In this document: positions 9,920-19,191 of the stretch, in pieces
Numbering within the stretch: the stretch's first letter is position 1
How the letters are laid out: each line of letters opens with the position of its first letter
DNA from: Pseudomonadota bacterium
Lineage (GTDB): Bacteria > Pseudomonadota > Alphaproteobacteria > Rhodobacterales > Rhodobacteraceae
Assembly (NCBI GenBank): GCA_021845805.1
Contig: JAJZVD010000023.1
Span: 1 to 51,981 of the forward strand
Reading direction: 5' to 3'
Length of the DNA: 51,981 bases
Position numbers and translations under genes: made by a program
The notes under the pieces: generated by a model
Database searches by the model: none
The model's input: the letters and a program-made list of their open reading frames with translations, nothing else
Told to the model about the DNA's origin: nothing

Positions 9920-12172
9920 TCACATCACCTCGGCGTGGCGGGCGAGCCATTCCATGACCGCGGGGCGCACGCTGGGCAGGCCGCGGGCGGCGGCCTCGTC
10001 GATCACCGCGCGGGTCTCGGCGATGCTGACGCGGCGCAAGAGCGCCTTGACCGGGCCGATCGAGGCGGGCCGCATCGACAGCGTTCGCAGGCCCATGGCG
10101 GCCAGGCACAGCGCCTCGACCGGACGGCCCGCGTCCTCGCCGCAGAAGGATAGCGGCGTGCCGGTCTCGGCGCAGCGGTCGACGATATGGCCGATGAAGG
10201 TCAGGAAGCTGACGTTCAGCGTGTCATAGCGGCGGCGCACGCGCTCGTTCTCGCGGTCGGCGGCATAGAAGAACTGCTTGAGGTCGTTGCCGCCGATCGA
10301 GATGAAATCGGCCAGTTCGAAGAACTGCTTCGGCGCGAAGGCGAGGCTGGGGGTTTCCAGCATGGCGCCGATCTCGATCCGTTCGGGCAGCACATGGCCC
10401 AGCTGCCCCTCGCGGTCGATCTCGCGCATCAGGTGGTCGCGCGCCTGCAGGAATTCCTCGAACTGGGCGACGAAGGGGAACATCACGGTCAGCGGGCGGC
10501 CGCGGGCCGCGCGCAGCAGCGCCTGAAGCTGCATCCGCAGCACGCCCGGCTTTTCCAGCCCGACGCGGATCGCGCGCCAGCCCATCGCGGGGTTCGGCTC
10601 TGCCACCCGCTTCATGTAGGGCAGCACCTTGTCCGACCCGATGTCGAGCGTGCGGAAGGCCACGCGGCGCCCCTTGGCGGCATCGAGCACGCGGGAATAG
10701 AGCGCGGCCAGCTCGCCCCGCTTGGGCACCTGGTTGCGGATCAGGAATTGCAGCTCGGTGCGGAAAAGCCCCACGCCCAGCGCCCCCGACCCTTCCAGCG
10801 AGGGCAGGTCGGCCATCAGCCCCGCGTTCATGTGCAGCCCCACGGTGGTGCCGCAGAGCGCCTGCGCAGGCAGCAGCTTCAGCCCCGCGTAGCGTTCCAT
10901 CGCCTTGGCCTGCATCGCGATCTTGTCGCGGAAGGCGGCGGCCACGTTGTCGTCCGGGCGCAGGTGGACGATGCCCTGGTCGCCATCCACAAGGATGTGG
11001 TCGCCGTTCAGCGCCTCGGTGGTGATGCGGTCGGCATGGATGACCAGCGGGATCGCCAGCGCGCGCGCCACCACGGCGGCATGGCTGCCCACCGAGCCTT
11101 CCTCCAGCACCACGCCCTTCAGCTTGCGGCCGTATTCCAAAAGCTCGCCCGGGCCGATGTTGCGCGCCACCAGCACCGGGTTGTCGGGCATCGCGGCGCC
11201 GGTTTCCTTGCCCTGGCCGGTCAGGATGCGCAGCAGGCGGTTCGAGATGTCGTCAAGGTCGTGCAGCCGCTCGCGCAGATAGGGGTCGGCCACCTGGTCC
11301 ATCCGGGTGCGGGTGGCGGATTGTTCCTTTTCCACCGCGGCCTCGGCCGAGAGGCCGCGCAGGATGTCTTCCTCCATCCGGGCGAGCCAGCCTCGGGAAT
11401 TGGCGAACATGCGGTAGGTTTCCAGCACCTGTTTCTGTTCGCCGTCGCCGATGTCGGCCTCGGTCACCAGCGTGTCGACCGACAGCCGCAGTTCCTCGAC
11501 CGCGCGGCGCAGGCGCTCGCATTCGGCCTGCGGATCGTCGGCAACCGGGTTCGTCACCACCACGCGGGGTTCGTGCAGCCAGACGCGGCCTTCGGCGGTG
11601 CCTTCCTGGCCGGTGCCGCCGCGGAACAGCGCCGGATGGGTATGCAGCCGGGCCAGCGCCTCGCCCTCGCCCACGAAGGCGCCCAGTTCGGTCATCTCGG
11701 CCAGCACCATGGCCACGACTTCCAGCGCGTAAACCTCGTCTTCGGTATATTGCCGGGCCAGTTTCGACTGCACGACCAGCACGCCCAGCGCCTCGCCCAG
11801 CCGCTGGATCGGCACGCCGAGGAAGGCCGAGTAGATTTCCTCGCCCGTCTCGGGCATGTAGCGGAAACCCTTTTCGCCCGGGGCATTGGCCGTGTTGATC
11901 GGGCTGCCGGATTTCGCGACCCGGCCCACCAGCCCTTCGCCCAGCCGCAGCCGGGTCTGGTGCACCGATTCCGCCTTCAGCCCCTCGGTGGCGCAAAGCT
12001 CCAGCGTGTCGTCATCGCGGAAAAGGTAGATCGAGCAGACCTCGCAGCCGATCGAGTCCGCGATCAGATGGGTAATCCGGTCAAGCCGCTCCTGACCCTT
12101 GCCCTGTTCCGCAAGGGTATCGCGCAGGCGGCGGAGGAGCCGCCGACTGTCGCTCTCGGTCGCGTCGGCCAT
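9920..12172 (-). CDS. ptsP: PTSNtr enzyme I (PEP-protein phosphotransferase with GAF domain)
   Basis: 750-aa EINtr, which autophosphorylates from PEP and passes phosphate to NPr and EIIANtr in regulatory, non-sugar phosphotransfer. An N-terminal GAF domain (about residues 20-165, with SIGCEVCSIYLFRDDD) senses the cell state; in characterised EINtr it binds glutamine. The phosphohistidine lies in EEGSVGSHAAVVARA (His about 364). The TIM-barrel PEP domain contains FRTLDIGSDKVLPY and, near the C-terminus, GGNDLKQFF and the active Cys in SFCGEDAG. It lies 35 bases downstream of lysC on the same strand, an order common in alphaproteobacteria. Confidence 0.96.
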   Translation of the reverse strand: MADATESDSRRLLRRLRDTLAEQGKGQERLDRITHLIADSIGCEVCSIYLFRDDDTLELCATEGLKAESVHQTRLRLGEGLVGRVAKSGSPINTANAPGEKGFRYMPETGEEIYSAFLGVPIQRLGEALGVLVVQSKLARQYTEDEVYALEVVAMVLAEMTELGAFVGEGEALARLHTHPALFRGGTGQEGTAEGRVWLHEPRVVVTNPVADDPQAECERLRRAVEELRLSVDTLVTEADIGDGEQKQVLETYRMFANSRGWLARMEEDILRGLSAEAAVEKEQSATRTRMDQVADPYLRERLHDLDDISNRLLRILTGQGKETGAAMPDNPVLVARNIGPGELLEYGRKLKGVVLEEGSVGSHAAVVARALAIPLVIHADRITTEALNGDHILVDGDQGIVHLRPDDNVAAAFRDKIAMQAKAMERYAGLKLLPAQALCGTTVGLHMNAGLMADLPSLEGSGALGVGLFRTELQFLIRNQVPKRGELAALYSRVLDAAKGRRVAFRTLDIGSDKVLPYMKRVAEPNPAMGWRAIRVGLEKPGVLRMQLQALLRAARGRPLTVMFPFVAQFEEFLQARDHLMREIDREGQLGHVLPERIEIGAMLETPSLAFAPKQFFELADFISIGGNDLKQFFYAADRENERVRRRYDTLNVSFLTFIGHIVDRCAETGTPLSFCGEDAGRPVEALCLAAMGLRTLSMRPASIGPVKALLRRVSIAETRAVIDEAAARGLPSVRPAVMEWLARHAEVM

Positions 12173-12207
12173 CTGTCCCGTTCCGGGCGGCCGGAGCCCC
12201 GGTGGGG

Positions 12208-13467
12208 TCAGGCCGCCTTCTCCAATTCGAAGGCATCATGGAGTGCCTGAACGGCGAGTTCCATATATTTCCGGTCGATCAGCACCGAAATCTTGATCTC
12301 GGAGGTGGTAATCACCTTGATGTTGATTCCTTCGGCAGCAAGTGCCTTGAACATGGTCGCCGCGACACCGGCGTGGCTGCGCATCCCGATGCCGACGACG
12401 GACACCTTGGCGACGGCGGTATCCACCACCAGGTCTTCGTAGCTGATCGCCCCGGCGGCGCGGGCATCCTCCAGCGCCTTCTGGGCGCGGGCCACCTGGT
12501 TGGTGGGCAGCGAAAAGGTCATGTCGGTCACCGCCGTGGGGCGCCCGCCATAATCCTTTTCCGAGATGTTCTGGACGATCATGTCCACGTTCACCCCCGC
12601 CTCGGCCAGCGGCCCGAAGATCGCGGCGGCGATGCCGGGGCGGTCTTCCACGGTGACGAGGGTCATTTTCGCTTCGTCGCGCGAATAGGCGACGCCCGAG
12701 ACGGCTTTCGATTCCATGATGTCCTCTTCGTCGCAGACCAGGGTGCCGGAGGTTTCGTCGGTGTCTTCGAAGCTCGTCAGCACGCGGAGCTTCACCTTGT
12801 AGCGCATGGCCAGTTCGACCGAGCGGGTCTGCAGCACCTTGGCGCCCAGGCTGGCAAGTTCCAGCATCTCTTCGAACGAGATGCGGTCGAGTCGGCGCGC
12901 CTTTTCGCAGATCCGCGGGTCGGTGGTGTAGACGCCATCGACATCGGTATAGATGTCACAGCGTTCGGCCGCGAAGGCGGCGGCGAAGGCGACCGCGGTG
13001 GTATCCGAGCCGCCACGGCCGAGCGTGGTGATCCGCCCCTCGTCGGTGACCCCCTGAAAGCCTGCGACCACGGCGACCTTCATGCCTTCGGCGAACTTGC
13101 GGTCGATGTTGTCGCGCGGGATGTCCTTGAAGCGCGCCGCCGCATGGGCCGAGGTGGTCAGGATCGGCACCTGCCAGCCCTGCCAGCTGCGGGCGGGCAC
13201 ATCCATTTCCTGCAGCGTCAGCGCCATCAGCCCGGCGGTCACGTTTTCGCCCGAGGCGACGACGGCATCATACTCGCGCGCGTCATAAAGCGGCGAGGTC
13301 TGTTCGACCCAGTTCACCAGCTCGTTCGTCTTGCCTGACATGGCCGAGACGATGACGATCACGTCATATCCGCGCTCGACCTCGCGCTTCACCTTGGCGG
13401 CCGCATTCCTGATGCGGTCCAGATTGGCGACCGAGGTGCCGCCGAATTTCATCACGAGAAGCGGCAT
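12208..13467 (-). CDS. lysC: Aspartate kinase
   Basis: Phosphorylates aspartate, the first step toward lysine, threonine, methionine and diaminopimelate. 419 aa. The kinase domain opens with VMKFGGTSV (Lys7) and has GRGGSDTTAVAFAAAF and TDVDGVYTTDPRI; two ACT domains follow from about residue 265 (SRDEAKMTLVTVEDRPGIAA and VAKVSVVGIGMRSHAGVAATMF), indicating end-product feedback control. Single-chain class as in most alphaproteobacteria. It leads ptsP. The other aspartate-pathway gene in the window is thrC, far away. Confidence 0.97.
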   Translation of the reverse strand: MPLLVMKFGGTSVANLDRIRNAAAKVKREVERGYDVIVIVSAMSGKTNELVNWVEQTSPLYDAREYDAVVASGENVTAGLMALTLQEMDVPARSWQGWQVPILTTSAHAAARFKDIPRDNIDRKFAEGMKVAVVAGFQGVTDEGRITTLGRGGSDTTAVAFAAAFAAERCDIYTDVDGVYTTDPRICEKARRLDRISFEEMLELASLGAKVLQTRSVELAMRYKVKLRVLTSFEDTDETSGTLVCDEEDIMESKAVSGVAYSRDEAKMTLVTVEDRPGIAAAIFGPLAEAGVNVDMIVQNISEKDYGGRPTAVTDMTFSLPTNQVARAQKALEDARAAGAISYEDLVVDTAVAKVSVVGIGMRSHAGVAATMFKALAAEGINIKVITTSEIKISVLIDRKYMELAVQALHDAFELEKAA

Positions 13468-13547
13468 GTGCCCCCCTGGCGCAAGGCTGAAACGTCGGGG
13501 CGTTTCTTATGCGGGGGCGCGGCGCCGCGCAAGGGGGCGCGGGCGGA

Positions 13548-14213
13548 TCAGAACGGATGGGGCGTGCCGTCCCAGCATTCGAAACAGCCGGTCGTGGCCG
13601 GCGACAGGGCGGCGATGCGCGCCATCAGGCCTTGGGCGGCCTCGGCGGGCGCGATGGCGGCCGAGGGGCCGCCCATGTCGGTCTGCACCCAGCCCGGATG
13701 GTAGATACCGACCGAGATCCCCTCGGCCTTCAGGTCGACGGCCAGGTTGCGGCCAAGGTTCAGCACCGCGGCCTTGCTGGCGCGGTAGATGTAGGCGCCG
13801 CCCGGCGCGCGGCTGTCTGACGCCATCTGCGACGACAGGATCGCGATCTTCGCCCCCCGGGCGCGCCGCAACGCCGGAAGCAGCGCCTGGATCGTCAGGA
13901 ACACGCCCGTCACGTTCACCGCGAACATCTCGGCCCACAGCGCGGGCGGGTAGCCGTTGTCCAGCCGCTGGCCGCGGTCCTTCAGCACGCCCGCATTGCA
14001 GATCAGCACGTCAAGCGGGCCGGGATGGGCGGGCGCCAGCGCCGCGATACTGGCGGGATCGGTCATCTCGGCGGGCAGCCAGCGCGCCTTCGGCAACAGC
14101 TCGGCGGGCACCGGGCCGCGGTGGGTGGCGGTGACGCGCGCGCCCGCGGCCGCGCCGGTTTCCACCAGCGCGCGGCCGATGCCGCGGGCGCCGCCGGTAA
14201 TCAGGATCTCCAT
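13548..14213 (-). CDS. SDR family oxidoreductase
   Basis: 221-aa short-chain dehydrogenase/reductase. The Rossmann glycine motif TGGARGIG is at the N-terminus (residues 6-13), NAG follows at LICNAG, and the catalytic YxxxK is in YIYRASK with an upstream serine (ILSSQMAS). It resembles cytosolic NAD(P)-dependent SDRs of the C-factor/CsgA group. The ATG overlaps the stop of the DUF1178 gene by one base, so the two are co-transcribed. Substrate not predictable. Confidence 0.9.
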   Translation of the reverse strand: MEILITGGARGIGRALVETGAAAGARVTATHRGPVPAELLPKARWLPAEMTDPASIAALAPAHPGPLDVLICNAGVLKDRGQRLDNGYPPALWAEMFAVNVTGVFLTIQALLPALRRARGAKIAILSSQMASDSRAPGGAYIYRASKAAVLNLGRNLAVDLKAEGISVGIYHPGWVQTDMGGPSAAIAPAEAAQGLMARIAALSPATTGCFECWDGTPHPF

Positions 14214-14644
14214 CAGTTGACCTTCCGTGCCGGCAGGAAGGGCAGCGGTGCCACCGGCACGCCGTCTTCCAGAAGCTTCCTTGCCTCGTCGATCCGCGCT
14301 TCGCCGAAGATGGCGCGTTCGGGCGCGCGCCCGTCGTGGATCGCCCGCGCTTCGGCGGCGAAGTTCATGCCCACATAGTCCGAGTTCGCCTCGACCTCGC
14401 GCCGAAGCGCGGCCAGCGCCTCTTCCAGCCGCGACTGCGGCGCGCTCAGCGGGTGTTCGGCTGCCGCGGCGGGTTCGGCGGGCAGGCTGACCGCGGGGGC
14501 CATGATCGCCTTTTCCACCTGGGTGTCGCCGCATTCGACGCAGTTCACCCGATGGGCCGCCATCAGGCTGTCGCAGGCCGCCGCCGAGGCGAACCAGCTT
14601 TCGAACGCATGGCCGTTCCGGCATTTGAGCGCGTAGCGGATCAT
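14213..14644 (-). CDS. DUF1178 family protein
   Basis: 143-aa protein with the DUF1178 N-terminus (MIRYALKCRNGHAFESWF) and a CVECGD pair of cysteines near residue 35 that, with the Cys at position 8, may bind a metal. The C-terminal half is conserved (VGMNFAAEARAIHDGRAPER). The function is unknown. The gene starts 53 bases after the NUDIX gene's stop and overlaps the SDR start, forming a NUDIX-DUF1178-SDR minus-strand unit. Confidence 0.9.
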   Translation of the reverse strand: MIRYALKCRNGHAFESWFASAAACDSLMAAHRVNCVECGDTQVEKAIMAPAVSLPAEPAAAAEHPLSAPQSRLEEALAALRREVEANSDYVGMNFAAEARAIHDGRAPERAIFGEARIDEARKLLEDGVPVAPLPFLPARKVN

Positions 14645-14696
14645 CGGGCTTCCCGCAGGGGTCTATCGCAAGGACGTATGGGGCGGCGCGGCGAAA

Positions 14697-15173
14697 TCAA
14701 CCCGCGCCGTCGGGCGCGAACAGCCGCAAGAGCGCGCGCAACTCGGCCTCGTCGACCTTCGTGGCGGCCTCTTCGGGGGTGAACCACGCCCGGTCGCGCT
14801 GGCCGCGTTCGGGGAAGCGGTCGCGCAACCGGGCCACGCGGACGGGGAACACCGTCACTTCGCAGGGCGCGCCGTGGGCGGGGTCGACGACCTTCACATA
14901 GCGGTAGCTGCCGCTGGCGACCGGATTGGCCTCGCCCTCGACCCCGGCTTCCTCGAAGGCTTCGCGCAGCGCCGCGTCCTCGGGGCTGCGGCCCTTCATC
15001 GGCCAGCCCTTCGGAATGATCCAGCGCCCGGTGTCGCGGCTGGTGACCAGCAGCACCTCGACGCCGGCAGGCCCATTGCGCCAGCACAGCGCCCCGACCT
15101 GCCCGCAGGTGGGACCAGCCTGGGCGGCCAGCGCCAGGGGCAGCGGATGGGTCAGTTTGCCGAGGATCGACAT
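14697..15173 (-). CDS. NUDIX hydrolase
   Basis: 158-aa NUDIX protein that probably hydrolyses a nucleoside-diphosphate derivative. The Nudix box is visible as G-W-P-M-KG...ALREAFEEAGVEG (about residues 56-80). The start at 15173 gives the compact family length; the frame is open further upstream but without a convincing site. It reads divergently from gpx across 171 bp. Confidence 0.9.
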   Translation of the reverse strand: MSILGKLTHPLPLALAAQAGPTCGQVGALCWRNGPAGVEVLLVTSRDTGRWIIPKGWPMKGRSPEDAALREAFEEAGVEGEANPVASGSYRYVKVVDPAHGAPCEVTVFPVRVARLRDRFPERGQRDRAWFTPEEAATKVDEAELRALLRLFAPDGAG

Positions 15174-15344
15174 GGCGACAGGCTTTCCCCTTGAGACGGG
15201 GCTTGAGGTTGTGGATAACGACTGCTCTGACCACAGATGTAGCAGGGATTCAAGCATTTTTCCAGTGCTTGCCGGGCTTGATCGCGCAACGGTGCGGGCT
15301 ATTTGCCTTGCAATCGACCGGTTCTGATGACGATGGAGGCAAGC

Positions 15345-15881
15345 ATGCGGCGCGTGGCTCTGGTGGCGGCGGTGGCGGGGATGCTGGGGTTCGGGGCGAC
15401 GCCCTCGGACGCGGTGGCTCCGCAGGATTTCACCTTCACGGGGATCGAAGGCGGCACCTATTCGATGGCGGCCTGGAAGGGGCATCCGGTGCTGGTGGTC
15501 AATACCGCCTCGCTCTGCGGCTTTACCCCGCAATATGCGGGGCTTCAGAAGCTTTATGACACCTACAAGGCGCGCGGGCTCGTGGTGCTGGCGGTGCCGT
15601 CGGACGACTTCAACCAGGAGCTCGGCTCGAACGCGCAGGTCCACCAGTTCTGCGAGGCGAATTTCGCCCTGACCCTGCCCATGAGCGAGATTTCCCATGT
15701 GACCGGGCCGCAGGCGATCCCGTTCTACAAGTGGATGGCCGCCGAGCACGGCTTTACGCCGGGCTGGAATTTCAACAAGGTGCTGATCGGGCCGGATGGG
15801 CAGGTTGTGGGCACATGGGGATCGCTGACCGGACCGGACTCGCCCAAGATCACCGGGAAGATCGAGGCGCTGCTGAACTGA
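15345..15881 (+). CDS. Glutathione peroxidase family protein, exported
   Basis: 178-aa thiol peroxidase of the GPx family. The start at 15345 is backed by GGAGG 5 bases upstream and yields a signal peptide (RRVALVAAVAGMLGFGATPSDA), so it probably works in the periplasm. The catalytic residue is cysteine, not selenocysteine: NTASLCGFTPQY, Cys58. The FNFNK-type WNFNKVLI and the LPMSEISHVTG segment fit the family. The stop overlaps the next gene by 4 bases, suggesting an operon with the deacetylase-like gene. Confidence 0.92.
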   Translation: MRRVALVAAVAGMLGFGATPSDAVAPQDFTFTGIEGGTYSMAAWKGHPVLVVNTASLCGFTPQYAGLQKLYDTYKARGLVVLAVPSDDFNQELGSNAQVHQFCEANFALTLPMSEISHVTGPQAIPFYKWMAAEHGFTPGWNFNKVLIGPDGQVVGTWGSLTGPDSPKITGKIEALLN

Positions 15882-16981
15882 GCCCGGTTTTCCTGGGATC
15901 GGAGATCTACCGCCATTCCAGCTATGGCTGCTGGCATCCGCTGCGGGTGCCGCGGGTCTCGACAGTGATGGATCTGGCGCGCGCGCTGGGCTGGCTTCAG
16001 CCGGGGCAGTACCGGCAAAGCCCGCGCGCGCGGCCCGCGGCCCTGACCCAGTGGCACACGCCGGATTATGTGGCGGCGCTGGAGCGGGCCGAGGCCGAAG
16101 GCGCCGTCAGCGATGCGGTGCGCGCGCGGCACGGGCTGGGCACCACATCGAACCCCGTCTTCCCCGAGATGTTCCGCCGCCCGGCCACCTCGGCCGGGGC
16201 CGCGATGCTGGCCGCCGATCTGGTGCGCGCGGGCGGCGTGGTCTACACGCCCGCGGGGGGCACCCATCACGGGATGCCCGACCGGGCGAACGGGTTCTGC
16301 TATCTCAACGACCCGGTGCTGTGCATCCTGACGCTCCGGCGGCTGGGGGTGGAGCGGGTCGCCTATGTGGACATCGACGCGCATCACTGTGACGGGGTGC
16401 AAGTGGCCTTCGCGGGCGACCCCAGGGTGCTGCTGGTCTCGGTGCATGAAGAGCGGCGCTGGCCCTTCACCGGCGCGCTGGACGACGACGGCGGCGGCAA
16501 CTGCGTGAACCTGCCGGTGCCGCGGGGCTTCAACGACACCGAGATGCGCGCGGCGCTGGAGGAGGTGATCGGCCCGAAGGTGGCCGCCCACCGGCCGCAG
16601 GCGGTGGTGCTGCAATGCGGGGCCGACGCGCTGGAGGAGGACCCGCTGTCGCGCCTTGCGCTGTCGAACGCCGCCCATCGCGGGGTGGTGCGCGCGCTGA
16701 GGCCGATCGCGCCGCGGTTCATTGTGCTGGGCGGTGGCGGCTACAATCCCTGGTCGGTCGCGCGGTGCTGGACCGGGGTCTGGGCCGAGCTTGCGGGGCA
16801 CGAGATCCCCGACCGCCTGCCGCCCGCGGCCGAGGCGGTGCTGCGGGCCCTGACGGGGCGCGGGTTCGAGCGGCGCGGGCCGGTGGCCGAGACCCTGCTG
16901 ACCACGCTGGCCGACACCCCGCGCGAGGGTCCGGTGCGCCCCGACCTGCGGGCGCGGCTGCGTGCGCTGGCGGCGCGATGA
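15878..16981 (+). CDS. Histone deacetylase family hydrolase
   Basis: Zinc deacetylase-fold protein of about 367 aa, related to acetoin-utilisation AcuC and acetylpolyamine amidohydrolases; the substrate is uncertain. Motifs: YGCWHPLRVPRV near the N-terminus, GGTHHG (residues 128-133) and DIDAHHCDGVQ (165-175) for zinc and catalysis, and GGGGYNPWSVARCW near the end. Homologous sequence begins at FLGSEIYRHSSYG, yet no ATG, GTG or TTG lies close; the best nearby start is CTG at 15878, overlapping the gpx stop as CTGA. An ATG at 15815 would overlap gpx by 67 bases. The stop overlaps thpR as ATGA. Confidence 0.88.
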   Translation: MSPVFLGSEIYRHSSYGCWHPLRVPRVSTVMDLARALGWLQPGQYRQSPRARPAALTQWHTPDYVAALERAEAEGAVSDAVRARHGLGTTSNPVFPEMFRRPATSAGAAMLAADLVRAGGVVYTPAGGTHHGMPDRANGFCYLNDPVLCILTLRRLGVERVAYVDIDAHHCDGVQVAFAGDPRVLLVSVHEERRWPFTGALDDDGGGNCVNLPVPRGFNDTEMRAALEEVIGPKVAAHRPQAVVLQCGADALEEDPLSRLALSNAAHRGVVRALRPIAPRFIVLGGGGYNPWSVARCWTGVWAELAGHEIPDRLPPAAEAVLRALTGRGFERRGPVAETLLTTLADTPREGPVRPDLRARLRALAAR

Positions 16982-17517
16982 TCCGCGCCTTCGTGGCTCT
17001 GGCCGTGCCGCCCGCGGTGGGCCACAGCCTGGCCCGGTTGCAGGCCGGGCTGCCCCTGCCGCGCCCGGTGCCGCAGGACGGCTTCCACCTGACGCTCAGC
17101 TTCCTGGGCGAGCAACCCGAAGACCTGCTGACCGAGGCGCATCACGCCCTTGCGGCGATCCGGGCGCCGGGGTTCGGGCTTCAGGTGGCGGGGGCGGGGC
17201 TGTTCGGTGGCGACCGGCCGCACACGGTCTTTGCCGCGCTGGCCCCCTCGACGCCCTTGATGGCGTTGCAGGCAAAGGTCGACGTGGCCTTGCGCCGGAT
17301 CGGCATCGCGCCCGAGGCGCGGCGGTTCACCCCGCATGTGACGCTGGGCCGGGTGCGACCGAACCGGGCCGCGGCCGCACGGCTTGCGGCCGCGGTGGCC
17401 GATGCGGCGGGCTTTCTGGCCCCGCCCTGGCCGGTCGACGGCTTCGGTCTCTGGCGCTCCGATCCGGCGCCGGGGGGGCGGGTCTATGCCGAGGTCATGC
17501 GTTACCCGCTGGGGTAG
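16978..17517 (+). CDS. thpR: RNA 2',3'-cyclic phosphodiesterase
   Basis: 179-aa 2H phosphoesterase of the LigT/ThpR family, which opens RNA 2',3'-cyclic phosphate ends. The paired HxTx motifs are present as HLTL (residues 37-40) and HVTL (120-123). The ATG overlaps the stop of the preceding gene (ATGA), which suggests translational coupling. It ends 47 bases from the convergent exoD-like gene. Confidence 0.92.
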   Translation: MIRAFVALAVPPAVGHSLARLQAGLPLPRPVPQDGFHLTLSFLGEQPEDLLTEAHHALAAIRAPGFGLQVAGAGLFGGDRPHTVFAALAPSTPLMALQAKVDVALRRIGIAPEARRFTPHVTLGRVRPNRAAAARLAAAVADAAGFLAPPWPVDGFGLWRSDPAPGGRVYAEVMRYPLG

Positions 17518-17563
17518 GGGCACACCTGCGGCGGCCTGTCGTCGGGGGCTGCCCCTTGCCCGG

Positions 17564-18202
17564 TCAAACCAGCATGGCAAGCCGACCCAGCAGGTCGGCG
17601 CCGAACCACAGGATCGCGGCGGCCCAGCCCAGCGAAAACGCGGCCACGATCAGCCCCGAGATGAGCGCGAGGCCGTCGCGCATCATCAGCGCGAAGGCGA
17701 TCATCACCACCGCCGCCGAGGGCAGCAGGTTGGCCAGCGGGATCGGCAGCATGATCGCCACGCCCAGCCCCATCATCGCGACCCCCGCCAGGCGTTCGGG
17801 CAGCGGGCCGGTCAGCCAGGGCAGGCGGTCCGGCGCGTGCCAGCGTTCGATCCGGCGCAGCAGGGGCAGCGAGCGGCGGATGCCCTTGGCCAGCGGACGC
17901 GCGGGTACGCCCAGACGGCGGATGCCCTCGGGCAGCCACGGACGCGGCTGCCCGGCCACCAGTTGCGCCGCCACGAGGATCAGCGCCAGCCCGAACACGA
18001 CCCCGAAAAGACCCGGCACCGGGACCAGGGCCAGAAGCGCCAGAAGCATCAGCACCAGACTGAAGCTTGTGGGGCCAAGATGGTCGAGCACGGCACCAAG
18101 GCTCATCGGTCGGCCGCAGCGAAGCTCCAGCGCCAGCCGCGACAGATGCCGCGCGACCCGAGGGCGGGCCGCCGCGCGCCCCTGTTCGGCGGGCTCGGTC
18201 AT
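17564..18202 (-). CDS. exoD: ExoD family membrane protein
   Basis: 212-aa integral membrane protein of the ExoD family, first linked to exopolysaccharide synthesis and alkaline tolerance in Sinorhizobium. The N-terminal half has GAVLDHLGPTSFSLVLML and hydrophobic segments around residues 45-80; the C-terminal half has LAGVAMMGLGVAIMLPIPLANLLPS and a final membrane segment. The ATG overlaps the terC stop by 4 bases, so it forms an operon with terC. Biochemical function unknown. Confidence 0.88.
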   Translation of the reverse strand: MTEPAEQGRAAARPRVARHLSRLALELRCGRPMSLGAVLDHLGPTSFSLVLMLLALLALVPVPGLFGVVFGLALILVAAQLVAGQPRPWLPEGIRRLGVPARPLAKGIRRSLPLLRRIERWHAPDRLPWLTGPLPERLAGVAMMGLGVAIMLPIPLANLLPSAAVVMIAFALMMRDGLALISGLIVAAFSLGWAAAILWFGADLLGRLAMLV

Positions 18203-19191
18203 TGCGCCGCCTCGGCCCGTGCGGTGCGGCGGGTCATCACCAGGCTCAGGAGCACGCCGCCGATCAGCAGGCCGAAGGTGACTGCAAGCGAGATCACGGG
18301 CGGAACCTTGGCCAGGCCGAACATGTCGGCCACGAAGATCTTGCTGCCGATGAACACCAGCACCAGCGCCAGCGCGTATTTCAGGTAATGGAACCGCTCG
18401 ACCATCGCGGCCAGCGCAAAGTAGAGCGCGCGCAGCCCGAGGATGGCGAAGATGTTCGAGGTGTAGACGATGAACGGATCGGTGGTGATGGCAAAGATCG
18501 CGGGCACCGAATCCACCGCGAAGATCACGTCGGCGATCTCGATCAGGATCAGCGCGACGAACAGCGGGGTCATGTGCCGGACCATGCGGCCCGTCTTGGG
18601 GTCGGGCAGCATCGCGAAGAAGCGCGCGCCCTGCAGCTTGTCGGTCACATGGAAATGCCGACGCAGGAAGCGCAGCAGCGGGTTGTTGGCAACGTCGGGC
18701 TTCTGATCCGACATCACCAGCATCTTGATCCCGGTCAGGATCAGGAAGGCGGCGAAGATGTAGAGCACCCAGCCGAACTGCGTCACGATGGCCGCGCCCA
18801 CCCCGATCATCACCGCGCGCAGGATCACCACGCCCAGGATGCCCCAGAACAGCACCCGGTGCTGCAGGTGCGGGGGGATCGCGAAATACGAGAAGATCAG
18901 CGCGATGACGAAGATGTTGTCGAGCGCCAGCGCCTTTTCCAGCGCGAAGCCGGTAAAGTAGTTCATCCCCGGATCGGCGCCCAGCGCCCACCAGACCCAG
19001 ATGCCGAACAGCGTCCCGAGGCTGACGTAGAACAGGCTCATCCACAGGCTTTCGCGCAGGCTGATCGCGTGGTTGTCGCGGTTGAGGACGCCAAGGTCGA
19101 AGACCAGAAGCGCGATGACCACAGCCAGGAAGGCAAGCCACATCCAGACAGGTTTGCCCAGCCACAGAATCAACAGAATATCGGGGGTCAT
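18199..19191 (-). CDS. TerC family membrane protein (Alx-like)
   Basis: 330-aa polytopic protein of the TerC/Alx family, thought to be a Mn2+ or cation exporter. The Alx-type signatures are FALEKALALDNIFVIALIFSYF and ADVIFAVDSVPAIFAITTDPFIVYTSNIFAILGLRALYF, with acidic residues in the membrane segments. I placed the start at 19191 (TPDILLILWLG), which is preceded by an AAGGGA site; the frame is open upstream. Overlap with exoD by 4 bases. I looked for a Mn riboswitch in the 206 bases upstream and did not recognise one. Confidence 0.92.
   Translation of the reverse strand: MTPDILLILWLGKPVWMWLAFLAVVIALLVFDLGVLNRDNHAISLRESLWMSLFYVSLGTLFGIWVWWALGADPGMNYFTGFALEKALALDNIFVIALIFSYFAIPPHLQHRVLFWGILGVVILRAVMIGVGAAIVTQFGWVLYIFAAFLILTGIKMLVMSDQKPDVANNPLLRFLRRHFHVTDKLQGARFFAMLPDPKTGRMVRHMTPLFVALILIEIADVIFAVDSVPAIFAITTDPFIVYTSNIFAILGLRALYFALAAMVERFHYLKYALALVLVFIGSKIFVADMFGLAKVPPVISLAVTFGLLIGGVLLSLVMTRRTARAEAAQ

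Noticed and set aside
10187-12250. Long open frame antisense to ptsP (687 codons)
   Set aside because: Composition follows the GC-rich antisense of a well-supported gene (His/Gly/Gln/Arg-rich, no domains); the same applies to antisense frames of lysC, degP, proB and proA.
13489-13508. Small hairpin GAAACG / CGTTTC before lysC
   Set aside because: Six base pairs, and the short T-run lies on the strand opposite to transcription from the SDR gene to lysC.
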